A stretch of DNA of 64,000 bases from Pinus tabuliformis (Eukaryota; Streptophyta; Pinopsida; Pinales; Pinaceae). The translations under genes were made by a program, and so were the position numbers. The stretch spans positions 119,048,989 through 119,112,988 of the forward strand of contig CM062815.1 in assembly GCA_031772625.1 (NCBI GenBank). Direction: 5' to 3'. Shown piece by piece: positions 20,864 to 32,560 of the stretch; positions within the stretch are counted from its first letter, which is position 1, and each line of letters begins with the position of its first letter. The notes under the pieces are model-generated. The model was given only the letters and a program-made list of their open reading frames with translations, made no database searches and was not told the DNA's origin.

Positions 20864-23466
20864 CTTGGATTGTAGTAAATGTGGAACATACTTTTTGTGG
20901 CAACTGCATGAGCTACAGCAGCTAGCACCCCCGAATGTATGCCATGGCTGGAGAGCACTGAAGAAGGTACACTGCTTTGTTGCTGGGAAGCTCTTCGAAT
21001 TCCTAACCTCAATTCTCCATTTTCATCCCTGTTCGTGATTAAAAGATACAATGTTAGAATACAGAAACATGCTATGTGAGGTAGCCCTAGTGACAAGTAA
21101 CAGTGGTCTTTCAACATGAACAGTGAATTCCCAAAATTTTGGGGTGTACCGCAGAAAAAGTACAGCATCTCCAGCTACAAGCCTTTTGTAACTAACAAAG
21201 ACACTCCATCCTGTAGTGAGCAAATGCCTGCGAGGCTGACCTGCAAAAAGATCCCAGGTATTACATGAAATTCTCGATTCTCATCAATGATTCAACACTC
21301 TCTAATTCTACAGTGATTTACATGAAAGCTACATTTGACAAATTTAAGCTCTTATATGTCACTAATCCATGCTTCCTCGACATGGCAAATCTGTGAGGAA
21401 ACTACTCCAACACAAAACATCTCAAATAAACATCAGAAACTTGGACCCTGTTCGGTCACAAGGATTTCAGACAGGAATAACCGTCAAGTTTGACGCATGG
21501 CCGTGGTGGTCTTTATGTATGGTCCCATTAGGCCTGTCACATATAACGACTTTGAGAAGGGGAATTGGGCCTTCTCATATTCAAACTAAGCACAAACGTG
21601 TAAACAAGGCATTGGAAGGGAAAGTTTTCGGCCTTTGATATTCAGTCTTTTAGAATATTTCAGAGTTGCACTAATAAGGAAGAGTAAGGAGCTCAGTAAT
21701 TTACTCTGTCGTAAAGGTTCAAACACAATGATATTCAGTCTTTTAGAATATTCAGTCTTTTAGAACATTTCAGAGTTGCACTAACAGGGACGAGTAAAAT
21801 GGGACGCCAACTAACTCTGTCAGAAAGTCTCAAACACAAAATAGCAACATGTGAACTGCAATGGCTACTTACATACCCCTGAATATATGCCGGAATCTCC
21901 ATTCTCTTCCATGCAAATCCTTTGCGACAAGCTCTTGAGAAGGCCTTTGTTGACTATAATCCTGCATTATATAGTTTTGATAGAATAGTTAGATCTTTAA
22001 ATGCATCAACAACCTTCAAGATAGTCTTACTTGCTATGAAGCCTTTGCAGACAGCAAACCGCATACCATTGGCACAGATTTCTAGTCTGATATCATATGT
22101 GCAGAGTGCGACAGTTACATCAGCAAAACCTAGATCAAAACTTACCAAGGGCGGAAAGCAGTCCTCTGCAGCCCTTCGAGGAACTGAAAACCCGCCATGT
22201 GTACTTGTATCAGAAGCTGTTAGCGTCTTGCAGAACATATGAGGAGTGCTGGATGGAGGTACAGAAAGTTGTTCCTCCATGCATTTCTCATTCTTCTGGA
22301 GAAAGATATATTGAATCAATACAATGTCCCAATGAAAATTTTTAACAACGGCGACTGTTTCGCTATTTACAATTTTAAATAAAAATCCAAAATAAGATTT
22401 TGCACATTTGAGTTTCGACTTATCGAAACTCATCTAATAATTAACAAAAACTCCATATTGCAAGCTTCAACCAATATTTAAGAATTGCTAAACTATTAAA
22501 CACATATTGCAGAAGAATGAACTGGATATAATATTGCCGCCAGTCCAGTACATATTGACCAAATATTACCTCGGAATCAGGAACTAATGTCAGTTGTGCA
22601 TAGACCTCATCCATCTCCTGGTCGGCCTGCTAGCACGAGTAAACATACAGTTAAATGCCACCTTCAAAAAACACATTTTAGGCAAAGTACCATATATGAA
22701 CATTATCAAAAAACCTACATTTCCTTGGATTCTCCTTCTCTCTATTATCATATAGCTTTCAACAAAAATTCATTCAGATAAACACTTGCTGATGCAATAA
22801 AGATATCCAGGAGACAACTCCATTGTCAGTGATCACTCACGTGTAGATTGACATTCAGCACACGACAGAGAATTTGGGGAGGCAGCTTGTATGAAAGCAT
22901 CTGTTGATTCATGGCCTGACCTATGGACGATGGCGGTATCTGCTCAGCAACAGGATAGATACATCAGTCTCATGCCCACGTTGCAAGATCAAAGATGAAA
23001 AATTCCAGCAGAAACAACAGGCTACTAAACATCAATTTCCAGCATTTAAGTTCTTTCGCTGCTAAATCAGAGGAGACACAGACATTGAAAGCTTGAAAGC
23101 TCATGAAACAAATCAGAGAGGATGATCAACAAAATTGAAGCCTAGAATGTTCAGCTTTACATTCAAGGCTGCTGCAGAAGATGCTTCCTCTGCCATCGGT
23201 GCAGCCGCATGGTTGATGTTGAGGAAGGAGCCACGGCCACCCCTGTGAAGCTCATTGTCCGCAATCTGCTCCAGGTGACCCTGGGGAAAGTACACAACAC
23301 GACTGCCCTTAGGAGGCAGAGATATGAGAGGGCCAGCACAGGCATGCCAGAGCTCTGGACATACAGAGCTGCCTGTCTCCACCCCAATTCTCTTATCGCC
23401 ATCGCTATTAGCATCATCGGAGGAATGGTGCTGCAGCCCATGTGGGTCATTCAGACCAGACTCCAT
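20864..23466 (-). CDS. ARF3/4: AUXIN RESPONSE FACTOR (ARF3/ARF4 clade), 5' seven exons
   Basis: Transcription factor that binds auxin-response elements (TGTCTC-type) through a B3 domain in the nucleus; ARF3/4 are mainly repressor-type ARFs acting in organ polarity. Exons on the minus strand: 23466-23161, 22939-22841, 22626-22570, 22295-22146, 21961-21877, 21240-21150, 21028-20864. All introns are GT-AG and the phases agree, giving 317 codons plus two bases. The protein starts [10 protein letters not shown]. Exon 1 has [10 protein letters not shown] and [10 protein letters not shown] (ARF dimerisation/B3 flank). The B3 domain runs about residues 174-276 with [41 protein letters not shown] and GDAVLFLR. 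The clade call rests on PQGHLEQ and [11 protein letters not shown]. The auxin-response middle region, TAS3 target sites and C-terminus are absent from the window. The last exon ends NPR at a donor (gtatag), so the gene either continues past the window start or is truncated. Confidence 0.92.
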
Positions 23467-23490
23467 AGCAGCAAACCCACACGACCCAAT

Positions 23491-23547
23491 TCAGATCACT
23501 GCGAAAAACACAGATCCCACAACTCCCAGCACCTGTTCAGGCCGCAT
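23491..23547 (-). promoter_or_regulatory. candidate uORF 2 of the ARF transcript (18 aa)
   Basis: Minus-strand ATG at 23547 opens an 18-codon frame ending in TGA at 23491-23493, 24 bp before the main ARF start codon. It overlaps the end of the longer uORF in a different frame. It matters only if the transcript starts further upstream, which the sequence cannot prove. Confidence 0.4.
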
Positions 23548-23689
23548 GAGAGGAACCCAATTGCCGACGCGGGCGGCTCATGCCTGAGCAGGTCACAGGG
23601 GGAATCTTCTGTGCCACGGCACTGTTACCAAAAGACCCTTTACTGATGGCTGGATGTTGATCAAATGATGTGTTTAACAACAAGTACAT
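23537..23689 (-). promoter_or_regulatory. candidate uORF 1 of the ARF transcript (50 aa)
   Basis: Minus-strand ATG at 23689 opens a 50-codon frame (begins MYLLLNTSFD, ends GSSHAA) that stops at 23537-23539, 70 bp before the main start, and is not in frame with it. Upstream ORFs that damp translation are known for ARF3 (ETTIN) and ARF5 (MONOPTEROS) in Arabidopsis. Whether this one is transcribed or conserved is unknown. Confidence 0.4.
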
Positions 23690-24795
23690 CTGCTGTGCCT
23701 CCCAAATGCCCAGCAATGTCCAGTCCGAGAAAAGAGCAATCCAGATAGAGAGAGGATGGTGCTTCGCTCGTGACTCTGCATAACCACCTATTATTCCCCC
23801 TTTCCTTCTTCACTCCCTCGATAGGACCATCGGTCATCCATCGCCTGGCTAATTAAGTACAAAATTAGTTGTTAGCAGGCCTTCCTTGCCTTTGCTCCAC
23901 AACAATACATCCTTATCAGCATCTGTACCATCATCAACAGCGACCACTCTCCATCTAAATGTACAACCCCTCGTAAAGATCACTACCTTCTGTTGTCCCG
24001 CAAACTGTTTGACCAGAAACCCCAATGGATAAAACAACGTCCAGATCACTCCTCCAACCTCAATTCTGTTAAGCTTCCACTCCCCTCAAACAGATAATCC
24101 CATCTTCATTTGGGTATAACCCCACTGTTACAAACCCAAATTCAACTAAGCCTGCTCTAATCCATTGAACCAATGTAGTTTTTTTTCACAGCACTGATCT
24201 CCCCCATCCGTCTGTCTCCACCTCCATGCATGCTTGATCTTGCCATGGTTCTTCTGCCAACTTACATCGTCGTCATCATTATCACTGTCAAGCAATGCCA
24301 CCCAAAGACTAATCCACAACTAAAAACCATTATTTAATTAGTGGTTTGCATCAATCATGGATTCTTGATTTGGTCAGACAGATATTCCTTCCTCCCTCCC
24401 TCCAAAGTTTGAACCCCCTCTTCTCTCTCTGTGTATTTGTTTTATTATATTATTTTGTGAACAATATCTCTGACTGTGTCTGACTCCATTTCTCCTTTAT
24501 TTTTGGGCATTGTTTAGACATTTTGCAGGATCTATTTCTAGCCTATCTTTGATCTGACCGCTCTCAGATGTGTCTCTATTTCTGTGCACTTAATTTTTTT
24601 GTCTGTATATACCAAATTATTTAATTAATATTATGTATTAAAAAAATATTATGCCTTTCTTTGCTGCACCTCCGGGGGTCATTGCTTTTTACAATCTGAT
24701 ATGCAAACCTTGTATGTGGGATATTACTTGATGTCTCCTCCTCCATTGACCATTGTGCAAACTGTAACCAACACTTGTGCTTGTGCCCCATGTTC

Positions 24796-24858
24796 CTTAA
24801 AAGGAGATCTAATGCCATCCATGTCAGGTGCCTGAGATCTAATGGCATCCATGTCAGG
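24796..24858. repeat. short direct repeat (gatctaatgccatccatgtc)
   Basis: The word gatctaatg.catccatgtcagg occurs twice in tandem, separated by about 7 bp (near 24806 and 24836). It is small and has no evident function. Confidence 0.6.
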
Positions 24859-25500
24859 GCCGTCCCCCTCCCGCATTTGGTTTGGAATTTAACACCAGCT
24901 TTGTTTCCAAACACCTAGCATCTGCTTAATGTAAAATTAATTTGCCATAACAGTTATGTAGTTGGTTGAAGTTAGTTCAACAAAGCGTAAAATAATTTTA
25001 AGAGAGTAAAATAATTGAAGATGCCAGACATGTATATTGTAATTTGGTTGCCCCAAAAAGATGAAAAAGTTCAAATCTCCTTTTTAATATGAAAGTTGTT
25101 CTTTCTATTATATTTATTTAGAGGGTGATGTTTTATGACTTATTAATAAATAAAAAATCTTATATATTATTATTATTAAATAAATATTAATTTTTTTTGT
25201 ATGTGTAGAAATATTGATTTTTAATGTTTTTATTTACAATATAATGGTTAAATATTTATAGTTTAAAATGTTAATAAAATTTTATTAAATGTTTTTAACA
25301 GATTTGGAAATTTTGATTAATTAATTCATTTAAAATATATATATTTATATATAAAAATAATAATTTTTAGGTTAAATATTTATAATTTAAAATTTTATTA
25401 AATATTTTTAATAAATCTGTAAATTTTTATTAATTAATTCATTTAAAATATATATATTTATATAAAAATAATAATTTTTAATTTTTTCCCACCAGTCAGA

Positions 25501-25630
25501 ATGTTGTGGGTTTTTAAAAGATATGTAAATTTTTTTTAACATAATTTTATTTTGTAAATTGTATGTTGTGGGTTTTTAAAAGATATTTAAATTTTTTTTA
25601 ACATAATTTTATTTTGTAAATTGTATGTTG
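25501..25630. repeat. tandem duplication, period 62 bp
   Basis: atgttgtgggtttttaaaag starts at 25501 and again at 25563, and the following T-rich and taacataatttt words repeat too. A third partial start is at about 25625. Confidence 0.8.
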
Positions 25631-25980
25631 TTCAAATTTATTTTAAATTTGTATTCATTGATTTGGATGGTAATTGATTCGCATGGGATCTCGTTATATA
25701 TATATATATATATAATATATATAATTAAATTAAATTATTTTTTATATTTATATAATTTAATTAAAAAATAAAGAAAAAATAAAACTTTTAGTATAAAAAT
25801 TGGAAAATATGGTTTTTATAAATTATTTTATTTATTATGCAAATTGGTTTAATAATTAAGATTAAATATAAATTTTAGTGATATTTGTAAGAATATTTTT
25901 TTGAATCTTTTAGATTAATCACATATTAATATTGTAATATTTTAAAATGGAGAAATTTACATTTATCATGTAATAATAAT

Positions 25981-26060
25981 AACAAGTATTTTACAAAATT
26001 GATAATGGTTTATTGAGTATAACAAGTATTTTGCAAAATTGATAATGGTTTATTGATTTA
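25981..26060. repeat. tandem duplication, period 40 bp
   Basis: aacaagtattttacaaaatt at 25981 and aacaagtattttgcaaaatt at 26021, each followed by gataatggtttattga. Confidence 0.85.
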
Positions 26061-26510
26061 ACTAAAATAAGTAGCTTTATAAGAATTTAAATGATATTGT
26101 TTTATAGTTCAAATATTATTAATAATGGGCATTATTTTGGTTGAAATACAGTGAAACAATTTTTAACCAGATCATGATTTTTGTTGTTGAAGATGTGTTT
26201 TTTTATTGCTTGTATTTATTTAGCACCATCCAAAACTTTCCGACCACATTGTGGAATTTTCACAACTCAACCTTTCATTCCAACAAATCTTAGGTAAATT
26301 CTAGACAAAATTCACCGAAAAATATGCCCTAAAAACCTCCAAAACATATTGCAACTTAATAATATATGTGCATATAACCGTCCTTGTGAATATGTCAATC
26401 ACATGTAATAATTATTGGAACCAAGTGCAAATCCAAACATCTTTAACAAAATAAATATCATCCACTCATATTTGCTTAATCAAAAATATCTAATTTAAAT
26501 ATGATTGGGC

Positions 26511-26612
26511 ACAGCTTTTCTTCCTTTATGAACAACATGTTTAACTAAAACAACAAATTGGCACACCTTTTCTTCCTTTATGAACAACATGTTTAACTAA
26601 AACAACAAATGT
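26511..26612. repeat. tandem duplication, period 52 bp
   Basis: ttcctttatgaacaacatgt starts at 26521 and 26573, with the flanking ggcaca.cttttc and ttaactaaaacaacaaat words repeated. Confidence 0.85.
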
Positions 26613-27609
26613 AAACCTAAATCCCCTAAATCTTGGGTAATTATAATGAAACAAATATTCAAAAAATTGTATATAATTATAAATTATTTTTAAACCTATA
26701 ATATCTATTTTTTTATAAAGAGGTTGAATTTTAATTAAGAGTAATATCCAATGTCATGTATAAGATTAAAATTTAATGTTCCTAAAATGTATATAGTCTT
26801 ATCGATAATTATGAGGATGGTTTTTTTATAAATATTATTTTAGATGAAAATGTTTTTTAAATTCTAAAATAAAATTTAAAAAAAAAATTAGTGCCTCTCT
26901 TTAAATCACTAACAATTAATTTCAAATGAACATTATTTTCCTTAAATAACAATAATAAGTCATTTCAAATGATTTACTATTATAACTAGCACGTAATAAT
27001 AGATAATATATAATAATAATAATTACCTTCATTATTAAGTAAAGACCAAACACGATAAATTTTACCACCTTTAAATAAAATAATGATTCAGTGAACCTAG
27101 TCATAATTGTGATGTTTACCAACATCTGTTGGGCTTCACATGTAATCTTAAACCACCTTTGATATGAAATTAAAAAGTCAAAGGTGATTGTCTCACAACT
27201 AATTACATGTGATATTTAATAATAATAATAAGGATTGCAATGTAAATGTGAAGAGACTAGGTGCCGCCATGCCCATACAATTTTCTTACGAGTCCAAAGG
27301 GGCAACGTCGTGATGTGGGACCCGGTGTTACCAAAAGCACAAGCACCACCAATGGTGGCCTAATACTTTTATTGTCTTTGGGAATGACTCCACGAAAGCC
27401 TCGTGCCCTCTACATTATTGTTACTAGGGACCAACATCTACATCCTCGAGTCTTCTTAGTGGTCTCAACATGTCACAATGAATGTTTTGTTTTCATATAC
27501 AAATTATGGCATCCAAATGAGGTAGTGCTGATAAGAAATTAATATATGTTACATTAATATAAATTAGAAAAATATTTATTATTAGAAAAAGTAGTTATAT
27601 ATAGTTTTA

Positions 27610-27745
27610 AGGATAGATTAATTAATTAAGCTCTCGTTGTTAAGTATTTTATTTATTGTGAGGTTATAATGTCAAATCTCTTTAATGCCTTGGAGTTAGG
27701 CTCGATATATTAAGCCGCTTTTAATAGATCTATGTGGACTACTCC
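27610..27745 (+). repeat. old tRNA-derived SINE-like copy
   Basis: The segment taattaagctctcgttgttaag followed about 40 bp later by ggttataatgtcaaatctc mirrors the A-box and B-box spacing of the next copy at 27752. It looks like an older relative of that SINE. Weaker than its neighbour. Confidence 0.35.
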
Positions 27746-27751
27746 CTGTAG

Positions 27752-27874
27752 GTTTCGAGGGTTAGTTTAATTGGTTGAGTTCTTGTTGCTAAAGCGCCTT
27801 GTTAATGGGAGGTCACGAAGTCAATTCTCCTTGACACCCTTCGGGTGGATTTCCCTAGATATTTCTTTGGAAAA

Positions 27875-27911
<37 letters not shown>
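27752..27911 (+). mobile_element. tRNA-derived SINE-like element with A-rich tail
   Basis: A-box-like tagtttaattgg at 27763-27774 and B-box-like aagtcaattct at 27818-27828, about 45 bp apart, are the internal RNA polymerase III promoter signature. The body ends in A13 (27871-27883) and a (TA)n run to 27911, typical of a SINE tail that grew a microsatellite. No target duplication was confirmed. It is a SINE and not a tRNA gene: no cloverleaf fits. Confidence 0.5.
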
Positions 27912-27918
<7 letters not shown>

Positions 27919-27978
27919 AAATTAATAATAGCCCATCATGTGTAGAGTATAAGATGACAGGGTGTTATGTTATGGAGT

Positions 27979-28022
27979 ATTATGTAAACCATGAAATTAA
28001 GGTTCAAATCCCATGTGGGTCA
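27979..28022. repeat. first copy of a 463 bp tandem repeat, left piece
   Basis: attatgtaaaccatgaaatt and the following ggttcaaatcccatgtgggt match 38033 onward. The rest of this copy lies at 37614-38032, on the other side of Gypsy element A. Confidence 0.85.
28018..28022. repeat. target-site duplication GGTCA (left copy)
   Basis: Identical to 37609-37613, bracketing Gypsy element A. The uninterrupted second tandem-repeat copy near 38076 reads gtgggtcaagcc, confirming the pre-insertion sequence. Confidence 0.92.
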
Positions 28023-29694
28023 TGTTATCACCCCAAGAAACTCTCCTAGGTTGTAGCTCGGAGATGCTCGGGAACATTACAAACTCAACTCAATGTTGGA
28101 AATGGATGAATGGAAGGAATGATGCATGTTCAAGCCAGATAACCACTCCTACTTTGCTTGACTCCAGACATGTGTGAACACCCCCAAACTACAAGGCTTT
28201 AGACCACCAATTACTCACAGATTAAGGATTGGGTGAATATGGAGAATACTGACCACACCAACAGATGCACAGAACCTTGTGATGGCCGACTGCAACCAGT
28301 AGAAAGGTTTGCAAATCTAATTCCCTAGTGCACAGACAAGATGACAGCTCTCTGTCACTAGGTGAAAAGAAACATGATTAATAGATTCACTAATACATGC
28401 AAGATTCAAACATAGAGGTAGGATGATAGCTCCTCTAATGCTATACATCAAGAGTTCAGAAAAATGCATATCAAGCACAGCCTAGAACAGAAGAAGAGGT
28501 GGAAAGTGAGCAATTACAGCAAAAGAAGCTTGTATTAGCTTAAAATGAAGACAAGATGCTACAAGTATCAAAGTAGTTACAATCTCCAGAAGTTGAACCT
28601 TACATCAAAACAACAACCATCAACCTTGATTACATCTGTTTCCCGGGTATATATAGAGTTTGATTACAAAAATGTTCTGCTATTCTAGGCGTGGAGGGGC
28701 CATAATGGACCACCAATCGCTTTAACTACCTGGCAGAACTTCTGAGTGTAATTGCTTGTTGTAGTGAACAAAATTGATCTTCTTGGATGCTCTGTTGTCC
28801 TTCTCGGGCAGGTGGACTATTATATGGGATGCAATCCCATAACCATTGAATGCATTTACCTGCTTGACTTTGTACCTTTCCTTCTCGGCCATATTGCCTC
28901 TTGAATGCAGTTGTCGATGATCTATTACGTCGAGTACTGGATGCAGGCCACCTTCGTCCTTTCGGGAGTATGGAATGGTTAAAGACATGGATAGTCGGGT
29001 CGAATGGAAAGGGAGAATCGGCCGTTGGATTGGACAAATCGACGGCGAGGATTGGTTTGCAGAAGGTATCGGGAGATATGGGAGCAGGGTGATCACATGC
29101 CATTGGATATCGGGCGGGCAGATCCAACGGTCGCCGGGTGCGGAAGATGCACGGAGTTTATCGGGCGGGGAGAGCGAGCCTGAGCGGTAAGCGATATTGC
29201 TCGCACCGTTATCGGGGGTCGGGAGGTAATCGTACACGGCCGAGCGATACCTATCATCGGGCGACGCGTGGCAGATGGGGCGGGATGAAACTACTTTTGA
29301 TCACGAGTTATCGCGCGGTCAGTTTGATGATGTGAGGAAAGCGACTGCCGTCCAATCGCAGATGAGATGATTGGACGGTAGGGATTTAACCGTGCGGGTT
29401 TTGTTTGATGTGACAGGGAAACAACGGATTAGCGGGGAAAGTGAATGGCTACGGTTAAGGTTATGGCAGGGGTTTTGCAAAGGTACGCGGTTATATGGGT
29501 TTAGGGGTTTTAACACCCTTGACTTAAGAAAATCATTTTGTGGGATTTTAAACAGAAGCAAAGGAGATAAAGAGGGGAATGGGCAAGGAAATGGAGAAGG
29601 GTAAGGATATCCGGTGAAGGCATTTTCTGAGTAAAACCAAGGATCGAGCTTACTTCTTCTCTTCGAACATCAGCCACATGTAGCAGAGCTAACA
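28023..29694 (-). repeat. Gypsy A 3' LTR
   Basis: 1672 bp, plus-strand ends tgttatcacccc and agagctaaca. It contains a CpG-rich patch at about 28975-29400 quite unlike its AT-rich remainder. It is alignable over its whole length with 35937-37608. Confidence 0.94.
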
Positions 29695-29869
29695 CTGGCT
29701 CCTTCTAGGGATGAGATCCTCCCTATGAGGTCTCAAGAACTCGCAGATCAATGCCTTCCCTGCAAAATTAATTAGCAAAATTTCCTAGTGTTCCATTGGG
29801 CATGGAGTCTAACTGAGCCTATACCAAAACTGATAAAATAACATATTTACAATCTTAAGGCCCAAAGAC

Positions 29870-30850
29870 CTTAAACAACATAAATTTTTAGAAAACGCCC
29901 ATTAACTAGGCCATCAAAAACTATCTCCCCTCCCATACTTTGCAGTATGAAGGTATTGTTCCCTTGGATTTGAGAAATGATAAAAGGTCCTGTCCAGAAA
30001 GCATCAAACTTCCCATGGTTACCTTTCTTCTCTTTCAATGCATCCCACTTCAGAACCAAGTCTCCAACCTGAAAATTATCCACTTTTGTCCTCCTGTCAA
30101 AAGCTTCCTTGATCTTTTTCTGATGTGCTACAGACCTTTCAACCAGCTGTTCCCTGATTTGATGTACCTCTGTTAAATCAGTTATCCTTCTTGCCATGTC
30201 TTCTTCCTCATTCAGCGCTTCTTGTAGGAATTTTGCCACAAGGAGTGTTAACTAAATTGGGAATATAGCTTTGGTGCCATATACCAGCTTGAATGGAGAA
30301 TTCCCTGTGGATTTCTTAATGGTCACTGTGTCAGCCCATAGTGCATATTGGAGCTTAGAATCCCAGTTCTTTTTCTTGTCTTCCAACAGCTTTTTAATTA
30401 TCCTTATCAGGCTTTTGTTGGAAGATTCTGCTAGGCCATTGCCTTGAGGGTAGTATGAGGTGGAATGGACCAACTTAATGCCCATTGAGTCACACATATC
30501 CACCAACTCTTTTGCCCTGAAGGTTGTTGCATTGTCTGTGACTAATTTATGTGGACAGCCAAATCTAGTGAAGATATTCTCTGTCAAAGACTTCATGACC
30601 ACATTATGATCAGCCTTCCTGGTAGGCATTGCTTCAATCCATTTAGTGAAATAATCAGTGGCAACTAATATCCATCTATGTTGGCCACTGGAATGTGGAT
30701 TGATTTCTCCAATGAAATCCAAGCCCCACTGCTGAAAAGGTCCATTAGCATGTATTGGTTTCAACGACAGGGACTTCAATTGCTACTTTCCTTCAAATCT
30801 TTGGCACCTGTCACAAGATTTAACAAATGAAAAGACATTAGAAAACAAGA
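29870..30850 (-). mobile_element. Gypsy A integrase region
   Basis: A retroviral-type integrase. In element order it has a zinc-binding piece with C-x2-C (near 30.80 kb), then the catalytic core with WGLDFIGE, TDNATTFRA and YYPQGNGLAESSN (the D, D and E positions). A C-terminal part follows with FQVGDLVLKW and GPFIISQI near 29.9-30.1 kb. It would insert the DNA copy into the genome. Part of a broken element. Confidence 0.85.
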
Positions 30851-31119
30851 TGGGCCAATAGTACCCAGCTCTGAGAATTTTGTGCGCTGTAGTTTTTCAA
30901 TAATGATGCCCTCCACATATGTTGGAATGAAATTGTTGCATGACTTCAATGGATTGTTCTTTGTCCAGACACCTCAAAAGCATTCCAGATGGGTCCCTCC
31001 AATAGAGCAGATTTTCATGAATGCAATATTTTGTTGTCCTGAGTTTAACAGTTCTAGCCTAACTTTGAGTAAGGCCTGGGGGGATTTCTAGCTTCAGTAA
31101 AAATTTAGCTATTGCAGAG

Positions 31120-31990
31120 TACTAATCACAAGAAGCTAGATTTTCTGCCAATGACTGATTTTTTCCTAGTTCAGCTGTTTCTTCTTCTGTTTGATCCCTT
31201 TCTACATCTGTGCATATGAGATTTATGTCCAATGTTCTGCAATTTTCTTCAGCCAATAACTTGGCAAGGCCCTCACCTCTGACAAGCTTGGTGGGCTTCA
31301 ATTCTATATTAAATTCAATTAACTTTGCAATCCATTTAGCCCTTCTTCCATCAGCATTAGGCTGTGTTAGGATGTCCTTTATTGAAGCAGAGGGCACAAA
31401 TGCAATTATCTTTGAATGCAGAATATAAACCCTTAAGGCTTTCAAAGACTTGATAAGAGCATATGCATGATTTTCAATGATATCATACCTCAGCTCAACA
31501 TCCCTTAATGTTTTGCTGAAAAATGCCACTGGATGCTCTGAACCTTCTTCATCTACTTGCAATAAAATTGTTGCAAGGGTGTCTTCAGAGGCAAAAGAAA
31601 ATGTGTGGAACTCCTTGCTGTAATCTGGACTTATTAAAGTGGGAGCCTCCATAATAGATTTCTTAATGGACTCAAAGGATTTTCTTGCTGAATTAGTCCA
31701 CTTAACCTCTGACCCTTTTTTCAACATGGAGGTAATATGCTTTACAAGTTTTGCGAAATTCGGGATAAACCTCCTCACAAAATTTATTTTGCCCATAAAG
31801 GACTGGATGTCTTTCTTTGATCTCGGGACAGATAAGGTATGTATTGCTTTTACTCTTTCTGGGTCAATTTTGACACCCGCAGTAGAAACAACATGTCCTA
31901 ACAGCTTGCCCTCCTCTAAATCAAACTGTGACTTTTTAGGATTGACTGAAATCCCAAACCTTCTGCACTTCAGGAACACTTTCTTCAAAT
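31120..31990 (-). mobile_element. Gypsy A RT thumb and Gypsy-type RNase H
   Basis: It begins with FGISVNPKKSQF and GKLLGHVVS, typical of the RT C-terminal connection in Gypsy elements, then IQSFMGKINFVRRFIPNFA. The RNase H region follows, with FSFASEDTLATILLQVDEEG and HPVAFFSKTL. This is the normal Gypsy RNase H position, directly after RT. A second RNase H-like block lies before RT at about 33.05-33.4 kb. Confidence 0.8.
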
Positions 31991-31994
31991 GTTA

Positions 31995-32560
31995 TACATG
32001 ATCATGATGGCTGCTGGAGTATATTGTTATATCATCAAGGTAGATAAGGACAAACTTATCCTTCTCCCCCACAAATGCTATATCCATAGCTCTCTGAAAG
32101 GTGGCTCCAGCATTCATCAACCCAAAAGGCATCTTGGAATACATAAAAGTGCCCCAAGGAGTGGTGAACGCGGTCTTCTCTTGGTCATCTAGATGTATCG
32201 CAATCTGGTTATAGCCTGAAAATCCATCTAGGAAAGACATCACTTTGGCTCCTGAGACCTTCTGCAGCAAATGCTCCATCTTGGGCAGAGGATAGTTGTC
32301 TTTTTTAGAGCATTTGTTCAAATATCTGAAATCAACACAGAGCTTGATTTCTCCACTTTTCTTCCTCGCCACAACCAAATTAGCTACCCATTTTGAGTAT
32401 TTGAGAGGGACTATGATTTTGGCAGCCAGTAACTTTTTTATTTCTTTTTCAATCAAAGGGAGAAGCAAAGGATTTTTTGGTCTCAGCTTCTGCTTAAAAG
32501 GTATGGTGTCTTTCTCTAAAGGGATTTTATGCTGGATGATCTTTTTGTCATATGTTTTCA
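31995..32560 (-). mobile_element. Gypsy A reverse transcriptase core
   Basis: Ty3/Gypsy RT fingers and palm: KSGEIKLCVDFRYLNKC, MSFLDGFSGYNQI, TPWGTFMYSKMPFGLMNAGA and the catalytic LIYLDDI motif. It copies the element RNA into DNA. Part of a broken element. Confidence 0.88.

Larger units (their letters stand above)
23467..24620 (-). promoter_or_regulatory. ARF 5' leader and proximal promoter region (inferred)
   Basis: Single-copy-looking DNA between the ARF start codon and the AT-rich block. It holds the two candidate uORFs and a GA/CT-rich run near 24385-24435 (cttcctccctccctcc, cttctctctctgtg; GA-rich on the gene's strand). Such GA-rich tracts are common near plant promoters. No TATA box or transcription start could be fixed. 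Open frames here, such as 23849-24049 on the minus strand, show no recognisable domain. Confidence 0.4.
24620..27600. other. very AT-rich block with tandem duplications
   Basis: Gene-free, extremely AT-rich DNA. Several two-copy tandem duplications are readable: about 25245-25490 (period about 113), 25501-25630 (period 62), 25981-26060 (period 40) and 26511-26612 (period 52). A (TA)n run lies at about 25694-25720. The 93-codon open frame at 27261-27542 shows no known domain. No TE ends were identified. Confidence 0.5.

Noticed and set aside
25245-26612. Possible CRISPR-like array
   Set aside because: Only two-copy tandem duplications of different units; no regular repeat-spacer pattern, and the sequence is a plant nuclear genome.
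27261-27542. 93-codon frame upstream of the SINE-like repeats
   Set aside because: No recognisable motif, no splice context and no second conserved block.
28722-29604. Several overlapping open frames of 60-170 codons on both strands in the Gypsy A LTR
   Set aside because: They sit in a CpG-rich LTR patch poor in stop codons and recur only partly in the twin LTR; composition explains them.
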